The translations under genes and the position numbers were made by a program. A stretch of 64,000 bases of DNA from an uncultured Lachnospiraceae bacterium. Lineage in GTDB: Bacteria; Bacillota; Clostridia; Lachnospirales; Lachnospiraceae. The notes under the pieces were generated by a model. The model had not been told where the DNA came from. It was given only the letters and a program-made list of their open reading frames with translations, and searched no databases. Position 1 is the first letter of the stretch, and each line of letters starts with the position of its first letter. Shown piece by piece: positions 51,962-61,010 of the stretch. Where the stretch lies: NCBI GenBank assembly GCA_905197485.1, contig CAJJYZ010000003.1:1-64000 (forward strand). Reading direction: 5' to 3'.

Positions 51962-52852
51962 CTATACTAATTGAATCCCGAAATTTTTCATCGCTTTCGC
52001 AAGCTTCTCTTCGTGTTCTTTCGAAATCTCTGTCAACGGCATTCGAAGTCCTCCGACTTCCATTCCCATCAGCGCAACCGCCTTTTTCACCGGAATCGGG
52101 TTAACTTCGGAGAACAATGCATCCACAAGTGGAAGTGCGCGAAGCTGAAGTTCCCGGCTTCCTTTTACATCGCCCTGGAAGAATTTCTCACAAATGTCAT
52201 GCGTCTCCTTCGGCGCCACATTGGCAAGAACAGAGATGACTCCTTTTCCCCCAAGAGATAGAATCGGCACAATCTGGTCGTCATTCCCTGAATATAAATC
52301 AATCTTTCCATCTGTATACTGCATTACTTTCACAATCTGGGAAATATTCCCCGACGCTTCCTTGATTCCCACGATGTTATCCACATCTTTTACAAGCTTT
52401 GCCGCAGTCTCCGGCAAGATATTGCATCCTGTTCTGCTTGCCACGTTATACATAATCATCGGAACCTTCGCTTCTTCGGCTATCGTAGTATAATGTCCGA
52501 TTAACCCTTGCTGTGTCGCCTTATTATAGTAAGGAGTCACAACGAGAATTCCATCGACGCCGTATTCCGCCGCTTCTTTCGACATCTGCGCTGCCGTTCT
52601 CGTGCAGTTGGAACCGGTTCCTGCAATGACAGGGATTCTTCCCTTCGCAAACTCCACCGTTCTCTTTACACAAATCATGTGCTCCTCTTCCGTCAATGTG
52701 GAAGCTTCTCCGGTTGTTCCGCAAATGATAATACTGTCGGTACCATTTTCACAATGATACTCCACCAATTCGTTTAATTTGTCATAATTCACACTTCCGT
52801 CCGCATGAAACGGTGTGATAAGTGCAACTCCTGAACCTGTAAAAATAGACAT
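51962..52852 (-). CDS. dapA: 4-hydroxy-tetrahydrodipicolinate synthase
   Basis: The 296-aa TIM-barrel lyase starts at ATG 52852 (AGGAGGG site); an upstream in-frame extension lies in the riboswitch and is not coding. Motifs are ICGTTGEASTLTEEEH (Thr-Thr pair), PYYNKATQQGL (catalytic Tyr), NVASRTGCNI and the Schiff-base lysine in IVGIKEASGNI. It condenses pyruvate and aspartate semialdehyde. It is the first gene after the lysine riboswitch and is followed by dapB. Confidence 0.96.
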   Translation of the reverse strand: MSIFTGSGVALITPFHADGSVNYDKLNELVEYHCENGTDSIIICGTTGEASTLTEEEHMICVKRTVEFAKGRIPVIAGTGSNCTRTAAQMSKEAAEYGVDGILVVTPYYNKATQQGLIGHYTTIAEEAKVPMIMYNVASRTGCNILPETAAKLVKDVDNIVGIKEASGNISQIVKVMQYTDGKIDLYSGNDDQIVPILSLGGKGVISVLANVAPKETHDICEKFFQGDVKGSRELQLRALPLVDALFSEVNPIPVKKAVALMGMEVGGLRMPLTEISKEHEEKLAKAMKNFGIQLV

Positions 52853-52879
52853 ATCTTTTCCCTCCTGATGCTCCAACAG

Positions 52880-53128
52880 AAAAAAATAAGAGGCGAGAAA
52901 ATTCGCCTCTAAGAATCTGATTATATCTTCTATATCTTCCATCTTAGATAGCGCTCCGGCGTACATTCGTCGGCAGTCATACAGCTCTTAACTGTATGCC
53001 CAGAATCATAAGTCTCAGGCGTTATGATTCTTCGGCGTCGTCCCCTTTCCACTGCTTTTAACTATTCCTGAAATATCCAACAGCGTACTGATGAAAAACG
53101 CAACCTCTATCTTTCTGTTATGTATTTT
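52880..53128 (-). ncRNA. Lysine riboswitch (L-box) of dapA-dapB
   Basis: The minus-strand leader contains the L-box landmarks in order: AGATAGAGGTTGCG near 53115, CATCAGTACGC, GGAAAGGGGACGACGCCGAAG near 53040, CTGGGCATAC, GACTGCCGACG and CGGAGCGCTATCT near 52960, closing with the AGATAGAGG/CTATCT P1 stem. The expression platform is a terminator, AGAGGCGA with TCGCCTCT (52889-52910), followed by TTATTTTTT. Lysine binding would end transcription before dapA. This is a well-known arrangement for lysine genes in Firmicutes. Confidence 0.95.
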
Positions 53129-53135
53129 CATTGAT

Positions 53136-53164
53136 AATATATCATTTCACTTTTCAGTTGTCAA
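53136..53164 (-). promoter_or_regulatory. Sigma-A promoter of the lysine riboswitch
   Basis: On the minus strand TTGACA (53159-53164) and TATATT (53136-53141) are 17 bp apart. Transcription would start near 53128, just before the L-box. Confidence 0.85.
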
Positions 53165-53173
53165 CGGATAGTG

Positions 53174-53806
53174 TTACGATTCTTCCACACATTCCAATTT
53201 ACTTACCGACACCTCATACGCGACGCGCTTTTCTGTCTCCGTCTCAGTCAGCTTCTTCACATATTCCCTGCTCTGGATTCTGCCGAATATCTGCACATGT
53301 TCTCCCACCTCAAAATGGGACGCATATCTCGCGTTTCTTCCCCAGCAGATGCATGGGATGTAATCCGATTTGCCATATGGACGGTTCACCGCAAGCAGTA
53401 AATCCGCAATCTCCCTTCCGAGCGGAGTCTTTCTATAAATAGGCGCTTTGCATATGTATCCGTCCAACATAATGTTATTCGTCTTCGCGCCGTCCTCCTC
53501 TTCTTCCACAAACGCCACTTCCCTTACAAACACAGACAGCACGAGATGATTTTTGTGTTCATCATGCTTATTATACGAACGGAACTGCCCGCTCACTGTG
53601 ATGTACTCTCCCCGATAGTCCTGTGTCACATCAATCAGTCTCTCCGAAATCATCAATGGGATTCTGTCATCCGAATTGCTCAGTCTCTTCACAAGCACTT
53701 CCACCATATAGAAACCTTCTCCAAATACCTCGTGACTGAATGTGAATTCTGACGCCACCTCTCCCATGATTGTAACTTGATTGTTTTCAATAATCTTATC
53801 CGACAT
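53174..53806 (-). CDS. Single-stranded DNA-binding protein with two OB-like domains
   Basis: This 210-aa protein starts MSDKIIENNQVTIMGEVASEF and contains two OB-fold segments, at about 8-95 (FYMVEVLVKRLSNSDDRIPL, EYITVSGQFRSYN) and 112-205 (IMLDGYICKAPIYRKTPLGREIADLLLAVN, DYIPCICWGRNARYA, EHVQIFGRIQSREY). The second half matches SSB best. It is twice the length of a single-domain SSB and lacks the acidic C-terminal DDDIPF-like tip, so it is probably a lineage-specific accessory SSB and not the replicative one. Its stop lies ten bases from the dapA promoter. Confidence 0.8.
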   Translation of the reverse strand: MSDKIIENNQVTIMGEVASEFTFSHEVFGEGFYMVEVLVKRLSNSDDRIPLMISERLIDVTQDYRGEYITVSGQFRSYNKHDEHKNHLVLSVFVREVAFVEEEEDGAKTNNIMLDGYICKAPIYRKTPLGREIADLLLAVNRPYGKSDYIPCICWGRNARYASHFEVGEHVQIFGRIQSREYVKKLTETETEKRVAYEVSVSKLECVEES

Positions 53807-53955
53807 TCTATGTAAATCTCCCTTCCTCTTCGTCGTATTTTTTGTCTATACTATGTCTATTCCATATTGTATCAGTTCAGAACTTTTTTGCACGCAAAAC
53901 CGTCCGTCTTATCTCGACACAATTCGTGGTTTCTGCGGTTTTTCCACGAAAAGGC

Positions 53956-53984
53956 TTGTAATCTGTCTCCGGGATTGATAAACT
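53956..53984 (+). promoter_or_regulatory. Candidate promoter of typA
   Basis: TTGTAA (53956-53961) and TAAACT (53979-53984) are 17 bp apart, about 70 bp upstream of typA. A rival pair is TTGAAA with CATAAG nearer the gene. The 248 bp between the SSB-like and typA genes hold nothing else I can name. Confidence 0.4.
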
Positions 53985-54054
53985 ATATGGGTTGTTGAAA
54001 CAAACTGAAACTGGGAAACATAAGTTATCAATATGAGAAAGAAGGTACCTTTTT

Positions 54055-55884
54055 ATGAAAATCCAGAGAGAAGATATAAGAAATATTGCGATTATCGCCC
54101 ACGTTGACCATGGGAAAACAACCCTTGTGGACGAATTATTAAAGCAAAGCGGAGTATTCCGCGAAAACCAGGATGTGGCAGACCGCGTCATGGATTCCAA
54201 CGATATCGAACGGGAACGTGGAATCACCATCCTGTCCAAAAATACTGCGGTCTACTATAAGAACACAAAAATCAATATCATTGACACGCCCGGACATGCC
54301 GACTTTGGCGGCGAGGTCGAACGTGTCTTAAAGATGGTAAACGGCGTTATCCTCGTCGTAGATGCCTTTGAAGGCGCAATGCCTCAGACAAAATTCGTCT
54401 TGAGAAAAGCATTGGAACTGAATCTTCCGGTTATCGTCTGCATCAACAAAATCGACCGTCCGGAAGCAAGACCGGACGAAGTCATCGATGAAGTCCTGGA
54501 ACTCTTCATGGACTTAGACGCCTCCGACGAACAGCTCGACTGTCCGTTCGTCTACGCTTCAGCCAAAGCCGGACATGCCGTATTGGATTTGACAGAAGAC
54601 CCACAGAATATGATTCCGCTCTTCGAGACGATTCTGGACTATATTCCTGCTCCGGAAGGCGACCCAGACGCGGATACCCAGGTGCTTATCAGCACGATTG
54701 ACTATAACGAGTATGTGGGACGTATCGGTGTCGGAAAAGTAGACAACGGAAAAATCTCCGTCAATCAGGACATGGTTGTTGTCAACGAACACGAACCGGA
54801 CAAGAAGAAAAAAGTAAAAATCAGCAAACTCTATGAATTTGACGGATTGAATAAAGTGGAAGTGAAGGAAGCCGGTATCGGTTCCATCGTTGCCATCTCC
54901 GGCATTTCCGATATCGCCATCGGAGATACGCTCTGCTCACCAGAAAATCCGGTAGCCATTCCATTCCAGAAGATTTCCGAGCCGACTATCGCGATGCAGT
55001 TTATCGTAAACGACAGTCCATTTGCCGGGCAGGAAGGAAAATACGTCACTTCCCGTCATTTAAGAGACCGTCTCTTCCGGGAACTGAATACAGACGTCAG
55101 CCTCCGCGTGGAAGAATCCGAGAATACAGACAGCTTCAAAGTCTCCGGACGTGGAGAACTTCACTTATCCGTCTTAATCGAGAATATGCGCCGCGAAGGA
55201 TATGAGTTCGCAGTAAGTAAGGCGGAAGTCCTCTATAAAAAAGACGAACGCGGCAAACTTTTAGAGCCGATGGAAATCGCTTATGTGGACGTTCCAGACG
55301 AATTTACCGGAACTGTCATCGATAAATTAAGCCAGAGAAAGGGAGAACTCTCCGCAATGAACGCCTCAAGCGGCGGCTACACAAGACTGGAATTCTCCAT
55401 CCCTTCCAGAGGCTTAATCGGATACCGCGGCGAATTCATGACCGATACAAAAGGAAACGGTATTCTTAATACTGCATTCGACGGATACGCACCGTATAAA
55501 GGAGATTTCCAATACAGAAAGCAAGGTTCCCTCATCGCCTTTGAGACCGGCGAATCTGTGACTTACGGTCTCTACAGCGCCCAGGAGCGCGGAACACTCT
55601 TCATTGGAGCCGGCGAGAAAGTCTATGCAGGTATGGTTATCGGACAGAACGGAAAAGCAGAGGATATCGAGCTCAACGTATGTAAGACGAAGCATCTGAC
55701 CAACACGCGTTCTTCCGGTTCAGACGACGCGCTCAAGCTCACGACACCTCGTATTTTGAGCCTCGAGGAAGCCTTGGACTTCATCGATACAGACGAACTT
55801 CTGGAAGTGACGCCGAAGAGTCTCCGTATCCGCAAGAAAATTCTGGATTCCAGACTGAGAAAACGAAGTACTTTTAATAAATAA
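54055..55884 (+). CDS. typA: Translational GTPase TypA/BipA
   Basis: This 609-aa GTPase has G1 AHVDHGKTTLVDELL at 15-29, G2 RERGITI, G3 DTPGHADFGGEV and G4 CINKIDRP. EF-G-like domains II, III and V follow, with the BipA-specific C-terminal region (TPKSLRIRKKILDSRLRKR). It acts on ribosome assembly and stress adaptation. The ATG has GAAGGTACCTTTTT. A PsiE-like membrane protein gene follows after 65 bp. Confidence 0.96.
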   Translation: MKIQREDIRNIAIIAHVDHGKTTLVDELLKQSGVFRENQDVADRVMDSNDIERERGITILSKNTAVYYKNTKINIIDTPGHADFGGEVERVLKMVNGVILVVDAFEGAMPQTKFVLRKALELNLPVIVCINKIDRPEARPDEVIDEVLELFMDLDASDEQLDCPFVYASAKAGHAVLDLTEDPQNMIPLFETILDYIPAPEGDPDADTQVLISTIDYNEYVGRIGVGKVDNGKISVNQDMVVVNEHEPDKKKKVKISKLYEFDGLNKVEVKEAGIGSIVAISGISDIAIGDTLCSPENPVAIPFQKISEPTIAMQFIVNDSPFAGQEGKYVTSRHLRDRLFRELNTDVSLRVEESENTDSFKVSGRGELHLSVLIENMRREGYEFAVSKAEVLYKKDERGKLLEPMEIAYVDVPDEFTGTVIDKLSQRKGELSAMNASSGGYTRLEFSIPSRGLIGYRGEFMTDTKGNGILNTAFDGYAPYKGDFQYRKQGSLIAFETGESVTYGLYSAQERGTLFIGAGEKVYAGMVIGQNGKAEDIELNVCKTKHLTNTRSSGSDDALKLTTPRILSLEEALDFIDTDELLEVTPKSLRIRKKILDSRLRKRSTFNK

Positions 55885-55949
55885 GAGATATTCCTTTACA
55901 CCTTCTCTTCGATTCGGTAGAATAAGAGAAAAAGGACAAAGGAGAATTT

Positions 55950-56570
55950 ATGTTAAGGTACGCAACTGCTATTTTGAAAAAGCTTGCCGCAGTCATGGAA
56001 GTCGTTATCGCTTTCATGCTTGCCATCGGGATTATCCTTCTGTCTCTCCGGTTAGCCGGAGGGTTGGCGAATATCCCGAATCTGGATGTCTATCCAAATT
56101 ATGAAGACTTGCTGGAGACATGCTTCAACTTAATCATCGGTGTGGAGTTAATCCGCATGGTCTACATCCACACGCCGGGAACGGTCTTCGAGGTTCTGCT
56201 TTTCGCAATTGCCAGACAGATTATCATCGACCACAGTTCCCCAATGAACAGTTTGATTGGCGTTCTCTCGATTGCAGCCCTCTTCGCGACAAGAAAGTTC
56301 CTCTTCGTAGAGTTCGACGAGGCGGAGAAGATAATTTTTCGGGCAAACCAAAAAGTCTTTCTTGTCAACAAGCTGATTCGCATCCAGATTCCTTACGAAG
56401 AAGGCGATACCCTCAAAGATGTCATTACCCGGCAGTTGAATGAATATCATGAGGAAATCGGCGTTGGAGGCTGCGCTTATTTCGGAAACTTCGGTCTTCG
56501 AATCGCAAAAATGAATAAGGGCGAGATATCTCGTGTGGAAGTCATCAAGTCTACGATTCAACATCCGTAG
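55950..56570 (+). CDS. PsiE-like membrane protein with C-terminal soluble domain
   Basis: This 206-aa protein has three to four helices in the first 125 residues (MEVVIAFMLAIGIILLSLRL, LLETCFNLIIGVELIRMVYI, TVFEVLLFAIARQIII, SLIGVLSIAALFATRKFLF), matching the PsiE/DUF-type phosphate-starvation-inducible family. A cytosolic tail of about 75 residues follows, with PYEEGDTLKDVITRQLNEYHEEI. The tail is absent from E. coli PsiE and resembles a transporter-associated regulatory domain. Function is unknown. The ATG has AAAGGAGAATTT. It may be cotranscribed with typA. Confidence 0.7.
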   Translation: MLRYATAILKKLAAVMEVVIAFMLAIGIILLSLRLAGGLANIPNLDVYPNYEDLLETCFNLIIGVELIRMVYIHTPGTVFEVLLFAIARQIIIDHSSPMNSLIGVLSIAALFATRKFLFVEFDEAEKIIFRANQKVFLVNKLIRIQIPYEEGDTLKDVITRQLNEYHEEIGVGGCAYFGNFGLRIAKMNKGEISRVEVIKSTIQHP

Positions 56571-56598
56571 TCTTCCCCTCGTTTTGCTCGCAGCGGCT

Positions 56599-56640
56599 AA
56601 GACTGACAGTTAAGAAATAATTGTCAGTCTTTTTATTTTT
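56599..56640 (+). terminator. Terminator of the typA unit
   Basis: AAGACTGACA (56599-56608) pairs with TGTCAGTCTT (56622-56631) and is followed by TTTATTTTT. Confidence 0.85.
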
Positions 56641-56666
56641 ATTTTAGAATTTTGTCATTCTTTTTA

Positions 56667-56695
56667 TTGCATTTCTCCGTCTGTTTGTGTATAAT
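56667..56695 (+). promoter_or_regulatory. Sigma-A promoter of hpf
   Basis: TTGCAT (56667-56672) and TATAAT (56690-56695) are separated by 17 bp, about 55 bp before the hpf ATG. Confidence 0.75.
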
Positions 56696-56749
56696 ATAAC
56701 CATAGTACAAACTTTCTTTTGTGCAATACGTTGAAAAGGAGTTGACATC

Positions 56750-57286
56750 ATGAATTTTATCATTAGCGGAAAAAACATCGAAATAACACAAGGTCTCAAA
56801 GACACGATTGAGCGGAAGCTCGGAAAGTTAGAAAGGTATTTCACTCCTGACACAGAAATCATCGTAACCTTAAGCGTTGAGAAAGACCGACAGAAAATTG
56901 AGGTTACCATCCCTGTAAAAGGCGACATCATTCGTTCCGAACAGGTAAGTACTGATATGTACGTTTCTATCGACCTGGTAGAGGAAGTCATCGAAAGACA
57001 GCTTCGCAAGTATAAGAACAAACTGGTGAGCAGACACCAGGCTGGCGGAAGCTTCAATCAGGCATTCATGGAATCAGAAGATGAAGTGGCTGACACAGAC
57101 GAGATTCGTATCGTACGTACGAAGCGTTTCGGAGTCAAACCAATGTTCCCGGAGGATGCTTGTATGCAGATGGACCTTTTGGGACATAACTTCTTTGTTT
57201 TCAGCAACGCGGAGACAGAGGAAGTCAATGTAGTGTATAAACGTAAAGACGGTTCTTTCGGATTAATCGAACCAGAATTCCAATAG
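56750..57286 (+). CDS. hpf: Ribosome hibernation promoting factor, long form
   Basis: The 178-aa protein consists of an N-terminal RaiA/HPF domain (1-100: MNFIISGKNIEITQGLKDTIERKLGKL, VKGDIIRSEQVSTDMYVSIDLV), a linker and a C-terminal dimerisation domain (RIVRTKRFGVKPMFPEDACMQMDLLGHNFFVFSNAETEEVNVVYKR). The long form makes 100S ribosome dimers in stationary phase. The ATG has AAAGGAGTTGACATC. It has its own promoter and terminator. Confidence 0.95.
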   Translation: MNFIISGKNIEITQGLKDTIERKLGKLERYFTPDTEIIVTLSVEKDRQKIEVTIPVKGDIIRSEQVSTDMYVSIDLVEEVIERQLRKYKNKLVSRHQAGGSFNQAFMESEDEVADTDEIRIVRTKRFGVKPMFPEDACMQMDLLGHNFFVFSNAETEEVNVVYKRKDGSFGLIEPEFQ

Positions 57287-57298
57287 TACATACAAGAC

Positions 57299-57336
57299 GG
57301 ACAGTAGAATCTTCCCGATTCTACTGTCCTGTTTTT
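57299..57336 (+). terminator. Terminator of hpf
   Basis: A perfect 13-bp stem, GGACAGTAGAATC (57299-57311) with GATTCTACTGTCC (57317-57329), is followed by TGTTTTT. Confidence 0.92.
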
Positions 57337-57362
57337 ATCGAAGGAGGAAACGCTCCTTCTCC

Positions 57363-58019
57363 CTATTCGTCAAAGACTGTCATCTCCCCGTCAATCTTAG
57401 CAAACCAACAGGCATCCCCTTGTTTTAAAAGCGCCTGTCCGTTCGTTCCTTCTGTAATCTCCTGCACAACCGGCTCCAGCTCTTCTGCCGGAAGCAGCAC
57501 TTCCAGCTTCACCTTATCCGTATATTCCGAATGCAGAATCGTAAGTCCTCTCTGTCCGAGAATATATTGTATCTTCCCAAGTCCGGTATAATCCGTCTCA
57601 ATCTCCAGTTTATACCCGTACATTCTGGTAATAATCTTACTGGCAGCTAATCCTTCCTGCACCGCCTTGGAGTATGCCCTTACAAGCCCTCCTGTTCCAA
57701 GAAGTGTCCCGCCAAAATAACGGGTTACCACGACTGCAGCATCGTGAATCTCCTCCCCAAGGAGCACATCCAGCATCGGCTTCCCCGCTGTGCCCTGAGG
57801 TTCTCCGTCGTCACTGCATCGTTGTGTCTGGAACCGTTCCCCCAACACGTATGCATAACAGTTGTGCGTGGCATTCCAGTATTTTTTTTTCATTCTTTCG
57901 ATAAACTCCAGCGCTCCCTCTTCTGTCTTTACAGGCTGCACTGTCGCGATAAAGCGGGATTTCTTCTCCACGATTTCCGCTTCTTCCCCTATAAATACGG
58001 TACGATATTCTTTCAACAT
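57363..58019 (-). CDS. YigZ family protein (UPF0029/IMPACT)
   Basis: This 218-aa protein has the N-terminal IMPACT-like domain (about 15-125: KKSRFIATVQPVKTEEGALEFI, ATHNCYAYVL, RCSDDGEPQGTAGKPML, VVVTRYFGGTLLGTGGLVRAYSKA) and a C-terminal DUF1949 domain (about 140-205). The DDGEPQGTAG and RYFGGTLLGTGGL motifs are diagnostic. Its molecular role is uncertain, though eukaryotic IMPACT modulates translation control. It is convergent with hpf and divergent from the PBP gene. Confidence 0.9.
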   Translation of the reverse strand: MLKEYRTVFIGEEAEIVEKKSRFIATVQPVKTEEGALEFIERMKKKYWNATHNCYAYVLGERFQTQRCSDDGEPQGTAGKPMLDVLLGEEIHDAAVVVTRYFGGTLLGTGGLVRAYSKAVQEGLAASKIITRMYGYKLEIETDYTGLGKIQYILGQRGLTILHSEYTDKVKLEVLLPAEELEPVVQEITEGTNGQALLKQGDACWFAKIDGEMTVFDE

Positions 58020-58200
58020 ACTTTCACCTTTTCTCTGCCCGGCAGTAATTTACATCTCATTTACTTATACTACTATAAAAGAATTTTAAGGAGTTCACAA
58101 CATTTTCTTAAATTTTTCCTAGGATTTGTGAACTTTTCAATTTTCGCTTTATTTAAAATTAGTTATTTGCTATAATAGCATGGTAAAAGGAGGCAATATC

Positions 58201-60849
58201 ATGAATTATGGAAAAAAGAACGCTTCGAAACGGCAAAAGCAACTGTCTTCCAAAGCTGCAATGCAGAAGAAGAGAATCGGTTCCCGCCTTTTCAAGTCCT
58301 TCGTAATCTGTATATTACTCATCGGAATTGCTGGAGTTGCCGGTGCCGGATTACTGATTAAAAACGTCATCGACAACGCGCCGAATGTTACTCCTGAAAA
58401 TGTAAAGCCAAAAGAATATACAACCTTCGTTGTAGACCAGAACGGAAACGAACTGGATCGTTTTATTCAATCCGGTTCCAACCGTATCTATAAGACGAAT
58501 GACGAGATACCCCAATATTTAAGAGATGCTTTCGTTGCGATTGAAGACGAACGTTTCTATAGCCATAACGGAATTGATATCAAAGGTATCGTTCGTGCGG
58601 GTGTCGTCATGGTCACCTCTCTTGGCAAGCGTACAGAAGGTGCGAGTACCATTACGCAGCAGCTGATTAAGAACACCATTTTCCCTGATTTCGTCCATGA
58701 AGACGGGCTGTTGGAGAAGTTCGAACGTAAATTTCAAGAGCAATATCTGGCTCTCGAGATTGAAAAGCAGATGAGCAAAGAGCAGATTTTAGAGAACTAC
58801 ATGAATACGATTAATCTTGGGCAGAACACACTCGGTGTACAAGCCGCTTCCATGAGATACTTCGGAAAGGACGTTTCCGAGCTTACTCTCTCTGAATGTG
58901 CGACAATCGCCGGAATCACGCAGAGTCCGGGAAAATATAATCCGATTACCAACCCTGATGAAAATAAGGAACGTCGTTCCAAAGTACTCCGCAACATGTT
59001 GAATCTTGGATTTATCACACAGGCAGAATATGACGAAGCTCTCGCAGACGACGTCTATGCCCGTATTCAGACAGTCAATCAAGAACAGGAGTCACACCCG
59101 ACCACCTACTTTATCGACGCTCTTGCAGAACAGGTCATCGAAGACCTTCAGAAGGAGCCGCTAAACTACACAGAAGCTCAGGCGCACAATGCCCTCTATA
59201 GCGGCGGTCTGAAAATCTTCGCAACACAGGATGCAGAGATTCAGAAGATTGTAGACGAAGAAATCAATGATGACGATAACTATCCATCCAGAGTGGAAGT
59301 CGGCGTCAGCTACGCTCTGACTATCACAAGAGCAGATGGAACACAAGATAACTACAGCTCCGGCCATTTGAAACAATTCGGTCGGGAGAAATACAACGAC
59401 AAACAAGGACGTCTCTTCAAGACAGAAGAGGCCGCACAGAAACGAATCGATGAATTCCGCGCGTCCGTTTCCAAGGAAGGAGACCAACGCTACGATGAAA
59501 ACATCGAATTCACACCACAGCCGCAGGCTTCCATCGTCGTGATGGACCAGAAGACCGGACATGTGAAAGCAATCTCCGGCGGACGCGGCAATAAGAAGTC
59601 AAGCCGAAGCCTGAATCGTGCCACCGACACGAAAGAACAGCCAGGTTCTTCTTTCAAAATCGTAGGCGTGTATGCCGCTGCATTGGATGCCGGCGGACAG
59701 TCGCTCGGAACCGTTACGAAAGACGAACCGATGACAGTCGGCGGCAAGACATTCAAGAATGCCTACCGGGGATACAAAGGCAATGTCACTATGCGTACCG
59801 CGATTGAAGATTCTGTCAATATCAGCGCTTTGAAGACATGGCAGAACGTAACGCCACAGCTCTGTATGGAGTACATCCAGAAGCTTGGCATCGATTCCAT
59901 CGTAACGGCAGAAGAAGGAAAACAGCGTGAAGATAAGAAAAACGACTTGAACTTATCGACTGCACTCGGCGGTCTGACAGACGGCGTATACAATGTCGAG
60001 ATGGCCGGAGCCTATGCTGCCATCGCAAACGGCGGTGTCTACAACCGGCCGGTCTACTACACGAAAATCGAAGACCATGACGGAAACGTCTTAATTGACA
60101 ATTCCGGCGAATCCAAGACGGTTCTTCGTGAATCCACCGCTTATCTTCTTACAAGCGCAATGGAGGACGTTATTACAAAAGGTACCGGATATCAGGCGAA
60201 ACTGCCGAACATGGCGGCAGCCGGTAAAACCGGAACGACAACAGACCGATGGGACATCTGGTTCTGTGGATATACCCCATACTATACATGTACCGTATGG
60301 GTTGGATATGATGACAACAAGGAACTTCCACTCGGAAACTACAACCAGCTTCTATGGAAGGCAGTCATGTCAAGAATCCATAAAAACCTGCCATACAAAG
60401 ATTTTGAAATGCCGGATACGGTAGAGAAAATGAAAGTCTGCTCTATCTCCGGTAAGGTTGCATCTTACTCTTGTCCATATCATATGGAATATATGGCAAC
60501 CGACGGCGGCGGCGATAAAGTCTGCTCCAGCCATTCCGGTTATGAAGGTTCTGTAGGCGGCACTTCCCAGAAAGAAGAGGACGAAGCAGAAACAGATGAC
60601 GAAACAACGGATGATGAAACAACCGATGATGAGACAACTGAAACTCCGGATGATGGAGAGAATCCGGACGATGGCACCCAGACGCCAACGCCTCCTGGAG
60701 GAGACGGAACCGGCGGCGGCGATACCGGCGGTAACGGCGGTGCTGGCGGCGACAACGGTGGCAATGGCGGAACCGGCGGCGGTACTGGTGGCAACGGTGG
60801 TACTGGCGGTGGAACCGGCGGAAACGGTGATGTCACACCATACAATTAA
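58201..60849 (+). CDS. Class A penicillin-binding protein (PBP1A family)
   Basis: The protein is 882 aa from ATG 58201 with GGAGG upstream; seven earlier codons have no site. It has a basic cytosolic head, one membrane helix (about 29-50), a glycosyltransferase-51 domain with the catalytic Glu115 in AIEDERFYSHNGIDI and GASTITQQLIKN, and a transpeptidase domain with Ser483-x-x-Lys in PGSSFK, SVN and KTGTT (Lys676). It polymerises and cross-links peptidoglycan. The last 100 residues are an unusual acidic TDDET repeat and a Gly/Asn/Thr tail. An extended -10 (TGCTATAAT) lies 25 bp upstream. Confidence 0.95.
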   Translation: MNYGKKNASKRQKQLSSKAAMQKKRIGSRLFKSFVICILLIGIAGVAGAGLLIKNVIDNAPNVTPENVKPKEYTTFVVDQNGNELDRFIQSGSNRIYKTNDEIPQYLRDAFVAIEDERFYSHNGIDIKGIVRAGVVMVTSLGKRTEGASTITQQLIKNTIFPDFVHEDGLLEKFERKFQEQYLALEIEKQMSKEQILENYMNTINLGQNTLGVQAASMRYFGKDVSELTLSECATIAGITQSPGKYNPITNPDENKERRSKVLRNMLNLGFITQAEYDEALADDVYARIQTVNQEQESHPTTYFIDALAEQVIEDLQKEPLNYTEAQAHNALYSGGLKIFATQDAEIQKIVDEEINDDDNYPSRVEVGVSYALTITRADGTQDNYSSGHLKQFGREKYNDKQGRLFKTEEAAQKRIDEFRASVSKEGDQRYDENIEFTPQPQASIVVMDQKTGHVKAISGGRGNKKSSRSLNRATDTKEQPGSSFKIVGVYAAALDAGGQSLGTVTKDEPMTVGGKTFKNAYRGYKGNVTMRTAIEDSVNISALKTWQNVTPQLCMEYIQKLGIDSIVTAEEGKQREDKKNDLNLSTALGGLTDGVYNVEMAGAYAAIANGGVYNRPVYYTKIEDHDGNVLIDNSGESKTVLRESTAYLLTSAMEDVITKGTGYQAKLPNMAAAGKTGTTTDRWDIWFCGYTPYYTCTVWVGYDDNKELPLGNYNQLLWKAVMSRIHKNLPYKDFEMPDTVEKMKVCSISGKVASYSCPYHMEYMATDGGGDKVCSSHSGYEGSVGGTSQKEEDEAETDDETTDDETTDDETTETPDDGENPDDGTQTPTPPGGDGTGGGDTGGNGGAGGDNGGNGGTGGGTGGNGGTGGGTGGNGDVTPYN
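60591..60831 (+). repeat. Low-complexity tail coding region of the PBP
   Basis: Within the PBP gene, degenerate repeats encode TDDETTDDETTDDET followed by a stretch of about 45 residues built from GG, NGG and TGG units. The nucleotide repeat (GGCGGTAACGGCGG-like) is richer in G+C than its surroundings and is prone to slippage, so its length may vary between strains. Confidence 0.8.
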
Positions 60850-60880
60850 ATACGTATTTAATTTTAATATTGAAGCAATA

Positions 60881-60920
60881 AACAGCGTGTACCGTCAGAA
60901 AACGATACACGCTGTTTTTA
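60881..60920 (+). terminator. Terminator of the PBP gene
   Basis: AACAGCGTGTA (60881-60891) pairs with TACACGCTGTT (60906-60916) and is followed by TTTAT. Confidence 0.88.
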
Positions 60921-60943
60921 TAATTGACAATCATTAATGGGAC

Positions 60944-60993
60944 AAAAAACGTATAATCTGTTACACCCTTTCAAGTTTCAAACTATACGTTTT
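60944..60993 (-). terminator. Terminator of the amino acid ABC operon
   Basis: On the minus strand AAAACGTATA (60984-60993 side) pairs with TATACGTTTT (60946-60955 side) across a long loop of about 28 bases, and ends in TTG. It lies 17 bp after the ATPase stop. The long loop makes it less certain. Confidence 0.6.
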
Positions 60994-61010
60994 CTTTATT
61001 TACTTCATTG

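Noticed and set aside
52853..52966. N-terminal extension of DapA
   Set aside because: The sequence is the riboswitch terminator region; the ATG at 52852 has an ideal ribosome site.
60540..60845. Minus-strand ORF rich in proline and valine (PPVPPLPP-like)
   Set aside because: It is the antisense of the glycine-rich PBP tail; no ribosome site, and the composition is a direct mirror of the sense repeats.
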